A stretch of DNA of 63,322 bases from positions 1 to 63,322 of the forward strand of contig CANSPM010000017.1 of assembly GCA_947648875.1 (NCBI GenBank). Direction: 5' to 3'. The DNA is from an uncultured Lachnospiraceae bacterium. Its GTDB lineage: Bacteria > Bacillota > Clostridia > Lachnospirales > Lachnospiraceae. Numbering within the stretch: position 1 is the first letter of the stretch; each line of letters starts with the position of its first letter. Both the position numbers and the translations under genes were made by a program. This document shows positions 25,463 to 34,476 of the stretch, in pieces. Under the pieces are notes generated by a model. The model was not told where the DNA came from, made no database searches, and saw only the letters and a list, made by a program, of their open reading frames with translations.

Positions 25463-26458
25463 TTATTCCTTTACGGCGCAGGCGCCTACCCGATTTTCAA
25501 GGGGAAGGCCGTTGTCCAGCGCATGGGCGTTCTCCATGGTAACCTTCGCGATGGCCGCCATGGCCTCCCGGGTAAAAAATCCCATATGAGAGGTAATCAG
25601 CACATTGGGAAAGGTCGTCAGCCGGGCCAGATTATCGTCCTCAATAATCTCTCCCGAGCAGTCCTCATAGAATATACCTTCCTCCTCCTCATATACATCC
25701 AGTCCCACGCCGCCAAATTTTTTCCGAAGCAGGCCCTCAATCAGGTCGTCCGTGTGAATCAGGCTTCCTCTGGAGGTATTCACCAGATACACGCCGTCTC
25801 TCATCATGGCGATGCTCTCCCGATTGATCATGTGCCGGGTCTGGGCCGTCAGCGGACAGTGCAGACTGATTACATCCGCCTGCCGGAACAACTCCTCTCT
25901 GGACACATACGTCACATCCAGATTGGCGTTGGGGTATGGGTCATACGCCACAACCTTCATGCCAAAGCCCTGGCAAATCCGAATCATGGCCTGCCCGATC
26001 CGCCCGGTACCCACGATTCCCGCCGTCTTCCCATACAAGTCCGTCCCCATCAGTCCCTGGAGGCTCATATTAAACTCCCGCGTGCGGTTATACGCCTTGT
26101 GGGTGCAGCGATTCAAAGTCAGCAGCACGGCTGTCGCGAACTCCGCCACCGCCTCCGGGGAGTAGCTGGGCACGCGCAGGATGATGATCTTGTCCTCCGC
26201 CGCCTTCACATCCACATTGTTAAAGCCGGCGCTCCGCAGCAGAATCCCTTTCACGCGCATGTCATAGAGCGCCTGAATCATCTCGCTGTCAATATGATCG
26301 TTGACAAAGACACAGATGGCATCACATCCTTTTGCCAGAAACAGGGTCTCTCTGGTACAGGGAAATTCAATAAAATGAATATCATATCCATACTGCTCCC
26401 CCAAAGGTTCAAACCAGAGACGGTCGTATGGCTTGGTGCTGTAAAACGCAATTTTCAT
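25463..26458 (-). CDS. D-2-hydroxyacid dehydrogenase (D-lactate dehydrogenase type)
   Basis: A 331-residue NAD-dependent oxidoreductase. The start at 26458 is set by GGAGGGAA six bases upstream. It shows the LdhA-type layout: the substrate loop 'LRSAGFNNVDV' (about residues 74-84), the Rossmann motif 'GKTAGIVGTGRIGQAM' (about 143-158), catalytic Arg in 'VNTSRGSLI', Glu in 'DVYEEEEG', and His in 'ITSHMGFFT'. It probably reduces pyruvate to D-lactate with NADH, serving fermentative redox balance; related 2-oxoacids are possible. The upstream hydrolase ends 178 bases away, so it probably has its own promoter. Confidence 0.88.
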   Translation of the reverse strand: MKIAFYSTKPYDRLWFEPLGEQYGYDIHFIEFPCTRETLFLAKGCDAICVFVNDHIDSEMIQALYDMRVKGILLRSAGFNNVDVKAAEDKIIILRVPSYSPEAVAEFATAVLLTLNRCTHKAYNRTREFNMSLQGLMGTDLYGKTAGIVGTGRIGQAMIRICQGFGMKVVAYDPYPNANLDVTYVSREELFRQADVISLHCPLTAQTRHMINRESIAMMRDGVYLVNTSRGSLIHTDDLIEGLLRKKFGGVGLDVYEEEEGIFYEDCSGEIIEDDNLARLTTFPNVLITSHMGFFTREAMAAIAKVTMENAHALDNGLPLENRVGACAVKE

Positions 26459-26635
26459 GGCAATTCCCTCCAACATTAATATTTTACGTATTCCCTTCCG
26501 GCGCGCAAAACGGATCAAGATCTCCCTCTGACCAGAATGTCAGGGGATACGCCGCCGCGCTGTCAGAGAATATGTTGTTTCAGCTGCACAGGCGTTCTGC
26601 CTGTTTGGGGAATAGTTTTGGTATTTCCGCCTTTT

Positions 26636-27580
26636 TTATGCGTCCGCCTTCAAACAATGCGTTTGTATCCAGTCATAGATCATCTCCATGATCCGGGCGC
26701 GTTCCGGCTCGTTCAGCAGTTCATGTCTGCCTGTCTCCCACAGGCACATTTCCACATCCTTTACGCCGGCGTCCCGCAGCCCCTGACACACTTTGGGGAT
26801 ACCCTTTCCGTATTTCCCCAGAGGGTCCGCGTCGCCGGAAATCACCATCAGAGGCAGGTCGGCAGGAATTTTTCGCAGACGCCGGGGATCATGAGCCCGC
26901 GTGGTCAACTCCGAAAGGGTCTGAAAGCCGTTCAGCGTAAAGACATTGCCGCACAGGGAATCTTCCATATAACGTCTCACGCTCTCCTCGTCCTTGCACA
27001 GCCAGTCAAAATCCGTTTTGGCGTCCGGTATCCGCCTGTTATAGCTGCCGAAGCTCACCCTGTCGCTGAACTTGCTCACATGCCTGGAACCCAGAAAAAT
27101 TTTCTGTAGTCCCACCATGCATTTCGCCACAGCCATGGTTCCTCTGGGCTGATACCCCGTTCCCATGATCACCGCCCCGGTGATACCGCTGCCGTACATG
27201 GTCAGATAATTGCGCAGAATAAAAGAGCCCATGCTGTGTCCCACAATCACATAGGGCAGCCCCGGATATTCCTGCTGGGTCATCTTCTTCAGGCGATGAA
27301 CATCCCGCACCAGCACCGTCGCCGGGTCCTGCTCGCAGAAGTAGCCGTAGAGGCCGTCCTCCCCCACGCTTTTGCCATGCCCCAGATGGTCATTGCCTGT
27401 AACCACGCATCCTCTCTGTGTCAAAAAACGTGCGAACTCCTCATACCGTTCAATGTACTCCGCCATGCCGTGGACAATCTGCACCACACATGCGGGTTCC
27501 CGGTCCCCGGGAGTATACCTGACCGCATGGATTCTGGAGCTGTTGTCCCTGGAATCAAAAAAAAACTCTTCCTTTTTCAT
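26636..27580 (-). CDS. Alpha/beta hydrolase, monoglyceride lipase-like
   Basis: A 314-residue alpha/beta hydrolase of the lysophospholipase / serine aminopeptidase S33 type. The start at 27580 is used; a longer reading from 27691 has an arginine-rich, unlikely N-terminus. 'VVQIVHGMAEYIERYEEFA' is the oxyanion-hole strand (about residues 30-48). 'GNDHLGHGKS' follows, the nucleophile elbow is 'IVGHSMGSFI' (about 108-117), 'VISGDADPLG' carries the catalytic Asp near 240, and 'ETGRHELLNE' the catalytic His near 285. Substrate is unknown, probably an acylglycerol or ester. No signal peptide is seen. Confidence 0.88.
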   Translation of the reverse strand: MKKEEFFFDSRDNSSRIHAVRYTPGDREPACVVQIVHGMAEYIERYEEFARFLTQRGCVVTGNDHLGHGKSVGEDGLYGYFCEQDPATVLVRDVHRLKKMTQQEYPGLPYVIVGHSMGSFILRNYLTMYGSGITGAVIMGTGYQPRGTMAVAKCMVGLQKIFLGSRHVSKFSDRVSFGSYNRRIPDAKTDFDWLCKDEESVRRYMEDSLCGNVFTLNGFQTLSELTTRAHDPRRLRKIPADLPLMVISGDADPLGKYGKGIPKVCQGLRDAGVKDVEMCLWETGRHELLNEPERARIMEMIYDWIQTHCLKADA

Positions 27581-27789
27581 GTTTATCGGTTTTCCTCTTC
27601 CTGTTTTATCGCACATCATGAAACGGCAAAATCCACGTCGGGCGCGGATTCTGTTTTCATGAAACAGATGCATGGCCCGAAAGCCATGCATCTATTATAC
27701 ACTATCTGATCTGATATTTTAACCCGTTTATGGAAATTTTATAAAATAGTGCGCCGGAGCGTATTTAAAAACGCTTTGCATAAAGACGT

Positions 27790-29841
27790 TCAACAAATCT
27801 CCGCGCCGGAAGGCATGGGTTTTTCCGCCGTCATCAGCGCCAGCCCTCCGTCGGCGTCCTCGGCACACAGCAACATGCCTTCGGACAATACGCCTGCCAG
27901 AGTGGCGGGCTTTAAGTTCACCAGCACCATCACTTTTTTACCCACCATCTCTTCCGGCGTGTAATGGGCCTTGATACCGGATACAATCTGACGCACCTGA
28001 CTGCCGATCTTCACCTTGGAGCAGAGGAGTTTTTTGGACTTGGGCACCGCCTCACAGGCAATGATCTCCCCCACCTGGAACTGAAGCCTGGCGAAATCAT
28101 CGTAGGTGATCTCGGGCTTTGCCTCAATGTCTATGGGAGCCGGTTCCTCAGGGGCAGATGCCCCGCAGGAATCCTCTTTGTCCACCGCATTTCCGGTCCC
28201 GGAGACAACGGTGGCCGTATCGCCCACTTCCTTCCCCGACGCCGCAATCATAGCCGCAGTGAGTTCCTCCTCCCGCTTTTCCACCTCTTTCATATCCAGG
28301 CGGGCGAACAGAATCTGGGGTTTTTCAGTGACCTTATTTCCGCCGGGATACAGGCCGAACTCCTCCAGCCGCTCAAAATCCCGCAGAGACGTGTTTAACT
28401 GGGCCGCAATCTTTTCCGCCGTCCAGGGCATATAGGGCTCCAGCAGGGAGGCGCCGATGACGATGCCCTCCACCAGATTGTACATCACGGTGGCCAGCCG
28501 GTCTGCCTTCGCGTCATCCTTGGCCAGCACCCAGGGCTCTGTCTCGTCGATATATTTGTTGCAGCGCTTAAAAATGCCGAAGATCTCCGTCAGGGCGTCC
28601 GCAATCCGCAGAGATTCCATCTTCTCCGCCACTTTGGCATAAGTGCCGGTAACTGTTTTTTTCAGATCCTCGTCAAGAACGCTGTCCTCGGGAGTCAGCT
28701 GCGCGCCCTTATCCTCCACCACGCCTCCAAAATACTTGTTGCTCATGGAGATGGTACGGTTCACCAGATTGCCCAGGGTATTGGCCAGGTCGGAGTTGGT
28801 CCGCTCGGCTATCAGCTCCCAGGTGGCGTTGCCGTCGTTGTCGTAGGGCATCTCATGGATCATATAATACCGCACCGCGTCCACGCCGAAAAAGTCGATC
28901 AAATCATCCACATAAATCACGTTGCCTTTGGACTTGCTCATCTTACCGCCGTTCATCATCAGCCAGGGGTGACCGAAAATCTGCTTGGGCAGCGGCTCCC
29001 CCAGGGCCATCAGGAAGATGGGCCAGTAGATGGTGTGAAAGCGGATGATGTCCTTTCCGATCAGATGCAGATCCGCAGGCCAGAACTTTTTATACTGCTC
29101 CGTGCCGTTTCCGTCCGCGTCATAGCCGATGCCGGTGATATAGTTGGTCAGCGCATCCAGCCACACATAGACCACATGTCTGTCGTCGAAATCCACCGGA
29201 ATGCCCCACTTGAAGGAAGTGCGGGACACACACAGGTCCTGTAGACCCGGCAGCAGGAAGTTGTTCATCATCTCATTTTTGCGGGACACGGGCTGAATAA
29301 ATTCAGGGTGATCCTTGATGTGTTGAATCAGTCGGTCCGCATACTTACTCATCCGGAAAAAGTACGCCTCCTCCTTGGCGGGCTTAACCTCCCTGCCGCA
29401 GTCCGGGCATTTTCCGTCCGCCAGCTGGGATTCCGTCCAGAAAGACTCGCAAGGGGTGCAATACAGCCCCTCATAAGCCCCTTTGTAGATATCTCCCTGA
29501 TCATACAGACGCCTGAATATCTTCTGCACCTGCTTTTCATGGGGCTTATCCGTGGTGCGGATAAACTTGTCATAACTGACGTTGAGCTGGTCGCACAGTC
29601 CCCGGATGACGCCCGCCACATTGTCCACAAACGCCTGGGGAGTGATGCCCGCCTCCTGGGCTTTCAACTCAATCTTTTGCCCATGTTCGTCCGTGCCTGT
29701 CTGGAAATATACGTCATACCCCTGTCTGCGCTTGAAACGGGCGATGGCATCCGCCAGCACAATCTCGTAGTTGTTACCGATATGGGGTTTGCCGGACGTA
29801 TAGGCGATGGCTGTTGTAATGTAATAGGGTGTTTTGCTCAT
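27790..29841 (-). CDS. metG: Methionyl-tRNA synthetase
   Basis: A 683-residue enzyme that charges tRNA-Met. The start at 29841 has GGAGG seven bases upstream. Class I signatures are the HIGH variant 'GKPHIGN' (about residues 15-21) and 'KMSKSKGN' (about 300-307). A four-cysteine zinc knuckle ('CTPC' and 'CPDC') marks the MetG subtype with one zinc. The anticodon-binding helical domain follows. A C-terminal tRNA-binding (Trbp111/EMAP-like) domain covers about the last 105 residues ('LQFQVGEIIACEAVPKSKKL'). A linker before it is rich in small residues. Expression is controlled by a T-box leader (29985-30300) and a near-consensus promoter (30392-30420). Confidence 0.96.
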   Translation of the reverse strand: MSKTPYYITTAIAYTSGKPHIGNNYEIVLADAIARFKRRQGYDVYFQTGTDEHGQKIELKAQEAGITPQAFVDNVAGVIRGLCDQLNVSYDKFIRTTDKPHEKQVQKIFRRLYDQGDIYKGAYEGLYCTPCESFWTESQLADGKCPDCGREVKPAKEEAYFFRMSKYADRLIQHIKDHPEFIQPVSRKNEMMNNFLLPGLQDLCVSRTSFKWGIPVDFDDRHVVYVWLDALTNYITGIGYDADGNGTEQYKKFWPADLHLIGKDIIRFHTIYWPIFLMALGEPLPKQIFGHPWLMMNGGKMSKSKGNVIYVDDLIDFFGVDAVRYYMIHEMPYDNDGNATWELIAERTNSDLANTLGNLVNRTISMSNKYFGGVVEDKGAQLTPEDSVLDEDLKKTVTGTYAKVAEKMESLRIADALTEIFGIFKRCNKYIDETEPWVLAKDDAKADRLATVMYNLVEGIVIGASLLEPYMPWTAEKIAAQLNTSLRDFERLEEFGLYPGGNKVTEKPQILFARLDMKEVEKREEELTAAMIAASGKEVGDTATVVSGTGNAVDKEDSCGASAPEEPAPIDIEAKPEITYDDFARLQFQVGEIIACEAVPKSKKLLCSKVKIGSQVRQIVSGIKAHYTPEEMVGKKVMVLVNLKPATLAGVLSEGMLLCAEDADGGLALMTAEKPMPSGAEIC

Positions 29842-29984
29842 ATACTTACCTCCTTTTCTGTTTCTGCTATGCCCACGAAAGCTCCGTCTTTCCTCTCTGC
29901 CACACACATGTCGTCCGGACCGGGGCATAATTTCCGGGCCCGCTCTCTATAGAGAGCCGTTTTAATAAACTCGCGGCGGGTATG

Positions 29985-30300
29985 GCATAAGGAAAGGCCC
30001 GTCCTCCACATGCGTCTGCCGCACGAGAAGACGAGCCGCAAGCCCGTGTTACCACTTCTCTTCGCCCCCTCCTCACGAAAGGAGCCTCATCAGGTCTGAA
30101 AGCCAAACCCTGTCCGCTATAACAGGCGGAACCTGTCGCAGCCTTACCCCGTAAGCCATATGCCTGGCCCCTGTCGGTTCGGTGCGCTGCTCGGAAGCCA
30201 TCTTCCACATATCCTCCGCTCCATCCCTCTCAGCCGCAGCTACCTGCGGGGATGTTCTCTGGAAAGCCCCGATATGCGTACTCTCTTCGTCAACGCGTTT
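29985..30300 (-). promoter_or_regulatory. T-box riboswitch leader of metG (Met specifier)
   Basis: The RNA, read on the minus strand, contains the T-box sequence AAGTGGTAACACGGG (about 30043-30057), which pairs with uncharged tRNA acceptor ends. Stem I has the loop-E pair AGTA on the 5' side and GAA on the 3' side, flanking the helix CGCATAT/ATATGTG. Directly after GAA and one base comes ATG (30199-30201), a methionine specifier that agrees with the downstream gene. The leader ends in a G/C-rich hairpin region with 'GGGCCTTTCCTT'. The exact terminator arms were not resolved. Confidence 0.85.
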
Positions 30301-30391
30301 GTTTGCGGTGCAAGCCCTGGCTTCCTCCGCGTATACGACCACCTGACCGTTTACGGCCTGAAATATGGTCATGTTTACCTGTATAACCGGC

Positions 30392-30420
30392 ATTATACAG
30401 GATATCAGGAGTTTTGTAAA
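30392..30420 (-). promoter_or_regulatory. Near-consensus promoter of metG
   Basis: On the minus strand, TTTACA (30415-30420) and a perfect TATAAT (30392-30397) are spaced by 17 bases. The predicted start near 30385 leaves about 90 bases before T-box stem I and a total leader of about 540 bases. Between 30421 and the activase end at 30581 nothing else is recognised, apart from a short hairpin over the activase stop (30566-30582). Confidence 0.8.
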
Positions 30421-30580
30421 GAGGATTTGTGCCGGACCGCCAAGGTTATTCCATAAATTCCCCGGGCCAGCGCCACACCTACAGCTAATATAATTTAAGC
30501 CATTGCATAACTTGCTCTGCGAGTGACGGGCTTGGTCAAAATATAATAAAACGGGCTCGGAAGCAAATTTGCCTTGCAAA

Positions 30581-31420
30581 TTAGCTCCATGCGGTGCCAG
30601 GCCGCCCTGCCAGCAGCGCTCTCTTCCTCTCACCGTCGCTGTTATACGGAAGAAGCACATGATCGGTCGGATCGGTAAAGCCTGCCAGAAACCGCCTGAT
30701 CTCCTCCAGATTCTCGCTTCTGTCCGTAATCCCCGGAATCAGCGGTGTTCTGGGAACCAGCTTCACTGCCGGACGCTGGCCCGCAAGCCTTCGGAAATTT
30801 TCCAGAATCCGCCTGTTGCTCACTCCTGTATATCGGATATGCTCCTGTTCATCCATCAGCTTCAAATCATACAGGACACAGTCCACAAAGGGCAACACCA
30901 GCTTCCGGAAAGCCTCATACTCAAAATATCCGCCGGTCTCCACAGTCACCGGAATCCCCTCCGCCCGCAGCCCTCTGGCGGTCTCCCCCACATATGCGGG
31001 CCAGGCCAGCGGCTCTCCGCCGCTGAAGGTGACACCGCCCCCCGAAACCTGATAAAAGCACCGGTCGCGAAGCAGGATCTCCAGAAGTTCCTCCACTGAG
31101 TAAGCCTTTCCCACCAGCAACAGCGCATTGCCCGGGCAGGCTGCGCTGCACCTTCCGCAGGCATCACAGTTTTCCCTTTTCAGATGCAGACCCGCCCCGT
31201 CCACGGTGATCAATCCCCTGGGGCAGGCCCGCGCGCACCCCTGACAGCCCAGACATTTGCCCCTGTCCCACAGAAAATCATGGGTAAAAGAATGGGACTC
31301 CGGGTTGTGGCACCACTGACAGCGCAGCGGGCATCCCTTGTAAAAAACGACGGTGCGTATTCCCTCTCCGTCCTCCAGCCTCCCCATGGAAATATCAAAG
31401 ATCAGCGGTGTCCTGCGCAA
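30581..31420 (-). CDS. Glycyl-radical enzyme activating protein (radical SAM plus two Fe-S clusters)
   Basis: A 279-residue activase that would install the glycyl radical on the enzyme encoded two genes upstream. A TTG start at 31420 is proposed: AGGAGG lies eight bases before it, and it gives the family-typical 'LIFDISMGRLEDGEGIRT'. Radical-SAM cysteines are in 'CPLRCQWCHNPES'. A ferredoxin-like insert holds two four-cysteine motifs, 'CLGCQGCARACP' and 'CDACGRCSAACPGNAL'. 'VTFSGGEPLAWPAYV' is the SAM-binding motif. The insert is typical of activases of non-PFL glycyl-radical enzymes such as glycerol dehydratase and decarboxylases. Its start overlaps the SCP2-like gene by 26 bases. Confidence 0.9.
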   Translation of the reverse strand: MRRTPLIFDISMGRLEDGEGIRTVVFYKGCPLRCQWCHNPESHSFTHDFLWDRGKCLGCQGCARACPRGLITVDGAGLHLKRENCDACGRCSAACPGNALLLVGKAYSVEELLEILLRDRCFYQVSGGGVTFSGGEPLAWPAYVGETARGLRAEGIPVTVETGGYFEYEAFRKLVLPFVDCVLYDLKLMDEQEHIRYTGVSNRRILENFRRLAGQRPAVKLVPRTPLIPGITDRSENLEEIRRFLAGFTDPTDHVLLPYNSDGERKRALLAGRPGTAWS

Positions 31421-31973
31421 AAACGATTCCTCCTGTGAGCCCCAGCACCAGATGCAGCGCCATATAGGCAAACTTGCTCATGTAGTTGATATTCCCGTCA
31501 AAATCCACTTCCTGGTTCAGCATGGCATTCAATATATCCGGCGCGCCTGAAAACAACAGCTTGATCAAAGATCTGTTGTCCTTGAAAATCAGAGTGAAGG
31601 TGGGATTTTCCACCTTCCTTCCGGTGACAGTCAGCTTGTTGTCCCCGAAAACAGCCGCAGAATAAAAATCCCCCGCCTTATCCGTAAACACATATATGGC
31701 ATTGAAGTTCTCAATATTTCTCCTGTAGTGACTGTCCAGGCGCAGCACAAGTCCCATCAGCGTCAACAGGATATCCAGAATGTTCTCAAGGGTATGCCCG
31801 CTGATACAGTTCAGCAGCTTTTTTTCCATTGCTTTCCGCACCGGGTCATATTTTGCCTGGAGATTTTCCTGCGTGAGCGCGTTCGTCACCCCATAGTCCA
31901 TAATCTCCCGGTCCAACGCATCCATATCAAACTGTTCCAAAGCGGAAAGCTCTGTCTCCAATAGATCACGCAT
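31395..31973 (-). CDS. SCP2-like (sterol-carrier-type) small protein of the glycyl-radical operon
   Basis: A 192-residue protein. The ATG at 31973 overlaps the stop of the glycyl-radical gene by eight bases; an ATG at 31994 is a second option. Residues about 1-85 are helical. About 90-190 read as an SCP2-type lipid-binding fold: 'NAIYVFTDKAGDFYSAAVFG', 'PTFTLIFKDNRSLIKLLFSG', then 'NQEVDFDGNINYMSKFAYMA'. The SCP2 assignment is by pattern and is moderate. No catalytic motif is visible. Being locked between enzyme and activase by overlaps, it is likely a dedicated partner, perhaps a substrate carrier or small subunit. Confidence 0.75.
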   Translation of the reverse strand: MRDLLETELSALEQFDMDALDREIMDYGVTNALTQENLQAKYDPVRKAMEKKLLNCISGHTLENILDILLTLMGLVLRLDSHYRRNIENFNAIYVFTDKAGDFYSAAVFGDNKLTVTGRKVENPTFTLIFKDNRSLIKLLFSGAPDILNAMLNQEVDFDGNINYMSKFAYMALHLVLGLTGGIVFAQDTADL

Positions 31974-34398
31974 AATCGGGCACCATCCTTCCATCCTGTA
32001 TTCCGTATTCGGTTCTTGTGATCAGTTCCTCCTTCATGGAGTCGTTCAGGTCATTGAAATAGGCGGAATATCCCGACACTCTCACCAGCAGTCCCGGATA
32101 CTTTTCCGGGTGAGCCTTGGCGTCTCTGAGCATCTCATGGGACATAATGTTGAACTGAACCTGCTGCCCGCCGCTCCTAAAATAGGCCTCCACAAAATCT
32201 CCCAGCAGCACCGCTTCCTCCCGGGAACGGATCGCGGTAAATTTAATGTTCAGCGCCTCGCCGCCGGGAATATAAAGGCTGCAAAGAGCTCCCACGCTCC
32301 TGAAACACTCCGTCAGATCCGACGCCGCCTCCGAGACCGGGGTAATGCCGCTTGCAAAGGGTTGATGGGCCCTTCTTCCGTTGGGCAGCGCGTGGGTTAT
32401 CTTCCCCTGCCCGGAATGGTTTGTCATGGTCCAGTAAGCCGGGCGGTACTTTCCGCCCCGGTAGTTGGTGTACCCCTGATAGGTTTCATACAAAAACCGG
32501 ATCAGCTCCCTGGAACATCCCTTTTCCGATTCCTCCCAGGTTCCGTATTTCAGGGGCTTGTTTCTGGCATAGGCCAGCAGGGTATCCCGGTGCTCAAAAT
32601 CACTGCGCACCGCGTAAAGCAATTCTTCAAAGGTGCAGTACTGGTCCTCAAACACCAGCTTCTTTACCGCGTTCAGGGAGTCCACCACATCCGCGAATCC
32701 CACATGGGTAGCCCCGGAGGAATTGTAAACCGCCCCGCCAAATACCAGATCCCTTCCCTTGTCCATGGGACCTTCAAACAGAGCGGACAGAAGCGGCGTA
32801 GGCAGCATCCTCTGGTGAACCGCCGCCATCTTTTCGTTCAGGTCTACAGCCTGGGCGATAAGCCATGCCGTCTGGGTCTTGAATGCCTCCAGAAACTCAT
32901 CAAAATCCTTCATTTTAGAAGGCTCCCCCGTCTTCGGCCCGAACTGTTCATCCCCTGTGACATACCGCTTGCCATTATAGAGAGCCATCTCCAGTGCGGC
33001 GGCCAGATTCAGTATGATGGAGCTGGACGCATCGTAGCTCCTGCCCGCGCACGCGAGTTCCACGCAGCCGATCACCGCGTAGTCCCTGGCATGTTCCTCC
33101 ATCGTACCCTGGTTGACCAGTGTTTTAATATTTTCAAGGTCATTGTACAGGGCGGGCACAGCCTTTGTGGAAGCGATCACCTCGCACACGCGGTTTCTGT
33201 ACTCCCGGGAATTGACTCCTGCGCAGTAGCGGGCGTTCATATTCGGCTCTCTCATCTTCAGCAGTTCTGTGACCTTAAGCATAATGTAAGTCAGGTCATT
33301 CACCGCGTCGCGGCCCTTTTCATCTATGCCGCCGACAGTGACCGCCGGCGCCGTGCCCGCGCCGCCAAACAACTCCTCGGAAACCTGGGGCACCAAATCC
33401 ACATTGTCTCCGGTCTTGATCCAGAGACAGGCGGTCAGCTCCAGAGCTTCCTTCACCGTGAGTTTGCCGCTGTCCATATCCCTTTTATAGTAGGGATACA
33501 GTACCTGATCCAACCTGCCGGGACTGATCGCCATATTGATATTTTCCGCGTGAATGCCAATCAGACAGAGCCAGATACAGTTGACCGCCTCCCGGAAACT
33601 GCCGGCCGGTTTCGCCGGAACCCTGGAGCAAACCTCCGCCATTTTGAGCAGCTGTTCCCGGCGCTCCCGGTCCGTCTCAGCCATGGCCTGCCTTTGTGCT
33701 TCCCTGGAAAGGTTTTCCGCATATCGAATGAGGCCTTTCAGCGCCAGGGACACAGCCTGGTAAAATTCCCGTTCCTCCGGTTTAGCCGACACGGCCTTTT
33801 CGTCCGCCTCCCTGATGATGCTCTCCAGCCCCTCCGCCAGAACCCTCTTGAAATCCGGGACCGTGTGAGATATACACCCCGCCTTGCCGGAGACATAAAA
33901 GATCATTTTCTCCAACAGGCGGACAGGCATGATATTGCCATATTCCTTTTTGGTGGATGCCAACACATCCCGGTCAATCCAGTAAGGATAAATGTCAAAG
34001 TTCAGCTTTTCCGCATCCTCTCTGGTGAGAAGCTGCGGATTTTTGTCTCTGCCGCTGATGGTATCCAGCTCCGACCAGATCGTGAGGCCGATATATTCCG
34101 GATATACGGGGGCCGTTTTCAAATAAGCGCCAGTGGTACCCGCCAGGAGATTTTTGTCCGGTATCACCGGTTTTTTATGGCTCAGGTAATTGTATACCGC
34201 CCGAGCCCGATATAGCAAAGGGTGCGCCTCCATCTCCTCCCGGTTGTGTTCTTTCATATACTGTGTAATATACCAGGCTCTTTCGACGCAGATCTGTACG
34301 GGGGCCTGAAGCATCTCTTCCCGCAGCTGACCAACGCCCTCCAGGTTTTCCAGTGTGTACTCCGAAAGCCGGATGTCCTTTAATGTGATCTCTGCCAT
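31966..34398 (-). CDS. Glycyl-radical enzyme of unassigned substrate (dehydratase/decarboxylase-like site)
   Basis: An 810-residue pyruvate-formate-lyase superfamily enzyme. The start at 34398 has GAGG nine bases upstream. The glycyl-radical loop near the C-terminus is 'RVSGYSAYF' (radical Gly about 776). The thiyl-radical loop reads 'YAVIGCVELACAGRSY' (Cys about 445, Glu about 447). Cys-x-Glu is seen in diol dehydratases, choline lyase and arylacetate decarboxylases, whereas PFL has Cys-Cys. The usual Pro after Glu in dehydratases (GCVEP) is Leu. 'ISPGRLDQVLYPYY' and 'GGAVYNSSGATHVGFADVVD' are conserved superfamily segments. I cannot name the substrate. Its partners (SCP2-like, DUF6765-like, GXWXG/DUF4334) are unusual. 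Confidence 0.88.
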   Translation of the reverse strand: MAEITLKDIRLSEYTLENLEGVGQLREEMLQAPVQICVERAWYITQYMKEHNREEMEAHPLLYRARAVYNYLSHKKPVIPDKNLLAGTTGAYLKTAPVYPEYIGLTIWSELDTISGRDKNPQLLTREDAEKLNFDIYPYWIDRDVLASTKKEYGNIMPVRLLEKMIFYVSGKAGCISHTVPDFKRVLAEGLESIIREADEKAVSAKPEEREFYQAVSLALKGLIRYAENLSREAQRQAMAETDRERREQLLKMAEVCSRVPAKPAGSFREAVNCIWLCLIGIHAENINMAISPGRLDQVLYPYYKRDMDSGKLTVKEALELTACLWIKTGDNVDLVPQVSEELFGGAGTAPAVTVGGIDEKGRDAVNDLTYIMLKVTELLKMREPNMNARYCAGVNSREYRNRVCEVIASTKAVPALYNDLENIKTLVNQGTMEEHARDYAVIGCVELACAGRSYDASSSIILNLAAALEMALYNGKRYVTGDEQFGPKTGEPSKMKDFDEFLEAFKTQTAWLIAQAVDLNEKMAAVHQRMLPTPLLSALFEGPMDKGRDLVFGGAVYNSSGATHVGFADVVDSLNAVKKLVFEDQYCTFEELLYAVRSDFEHRDTLLAYARNKPLKYGTWEESEKGCSRELIRFLYETYQGYTNYRGGKYRPAYWTMTNHSGQGKITHALPNGRRAHQPFASGITPVSEAASDLTECFRSVGALCSLYIPGGEALNIKFTAIRSREEAVLLGDFVEAYFRSGGQQVQFNIMSHEMLRDAKAHPEKYPGLLVRVSGYSAYFNDLNDSMKEELITRTEYGIQDGRMVPDYA

Positions 34399-34476
34399 TT
34401 TCATTCACCTCACTGCTAATATGATTAATTAGGCAATTGCAAAACCTGCTTTCCGGAAACAGAGGATGGGCTGCTC

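Noticed and set aside
30073..30660. Open frame through the metG leader
   Set aside because: The stretch holds a T-box and a promoter and overlaps the end of the activase gene. The protein has no recognisable features.
32110..34215. Long open frame antisense to the glycyl-radical gene
   Set aside because: It mirrors the codon pattern of the real gene, lacks domains and a ribosome site, and its translation is rich in His, Arg, Gln and Pro as expected for an antisense shadow.
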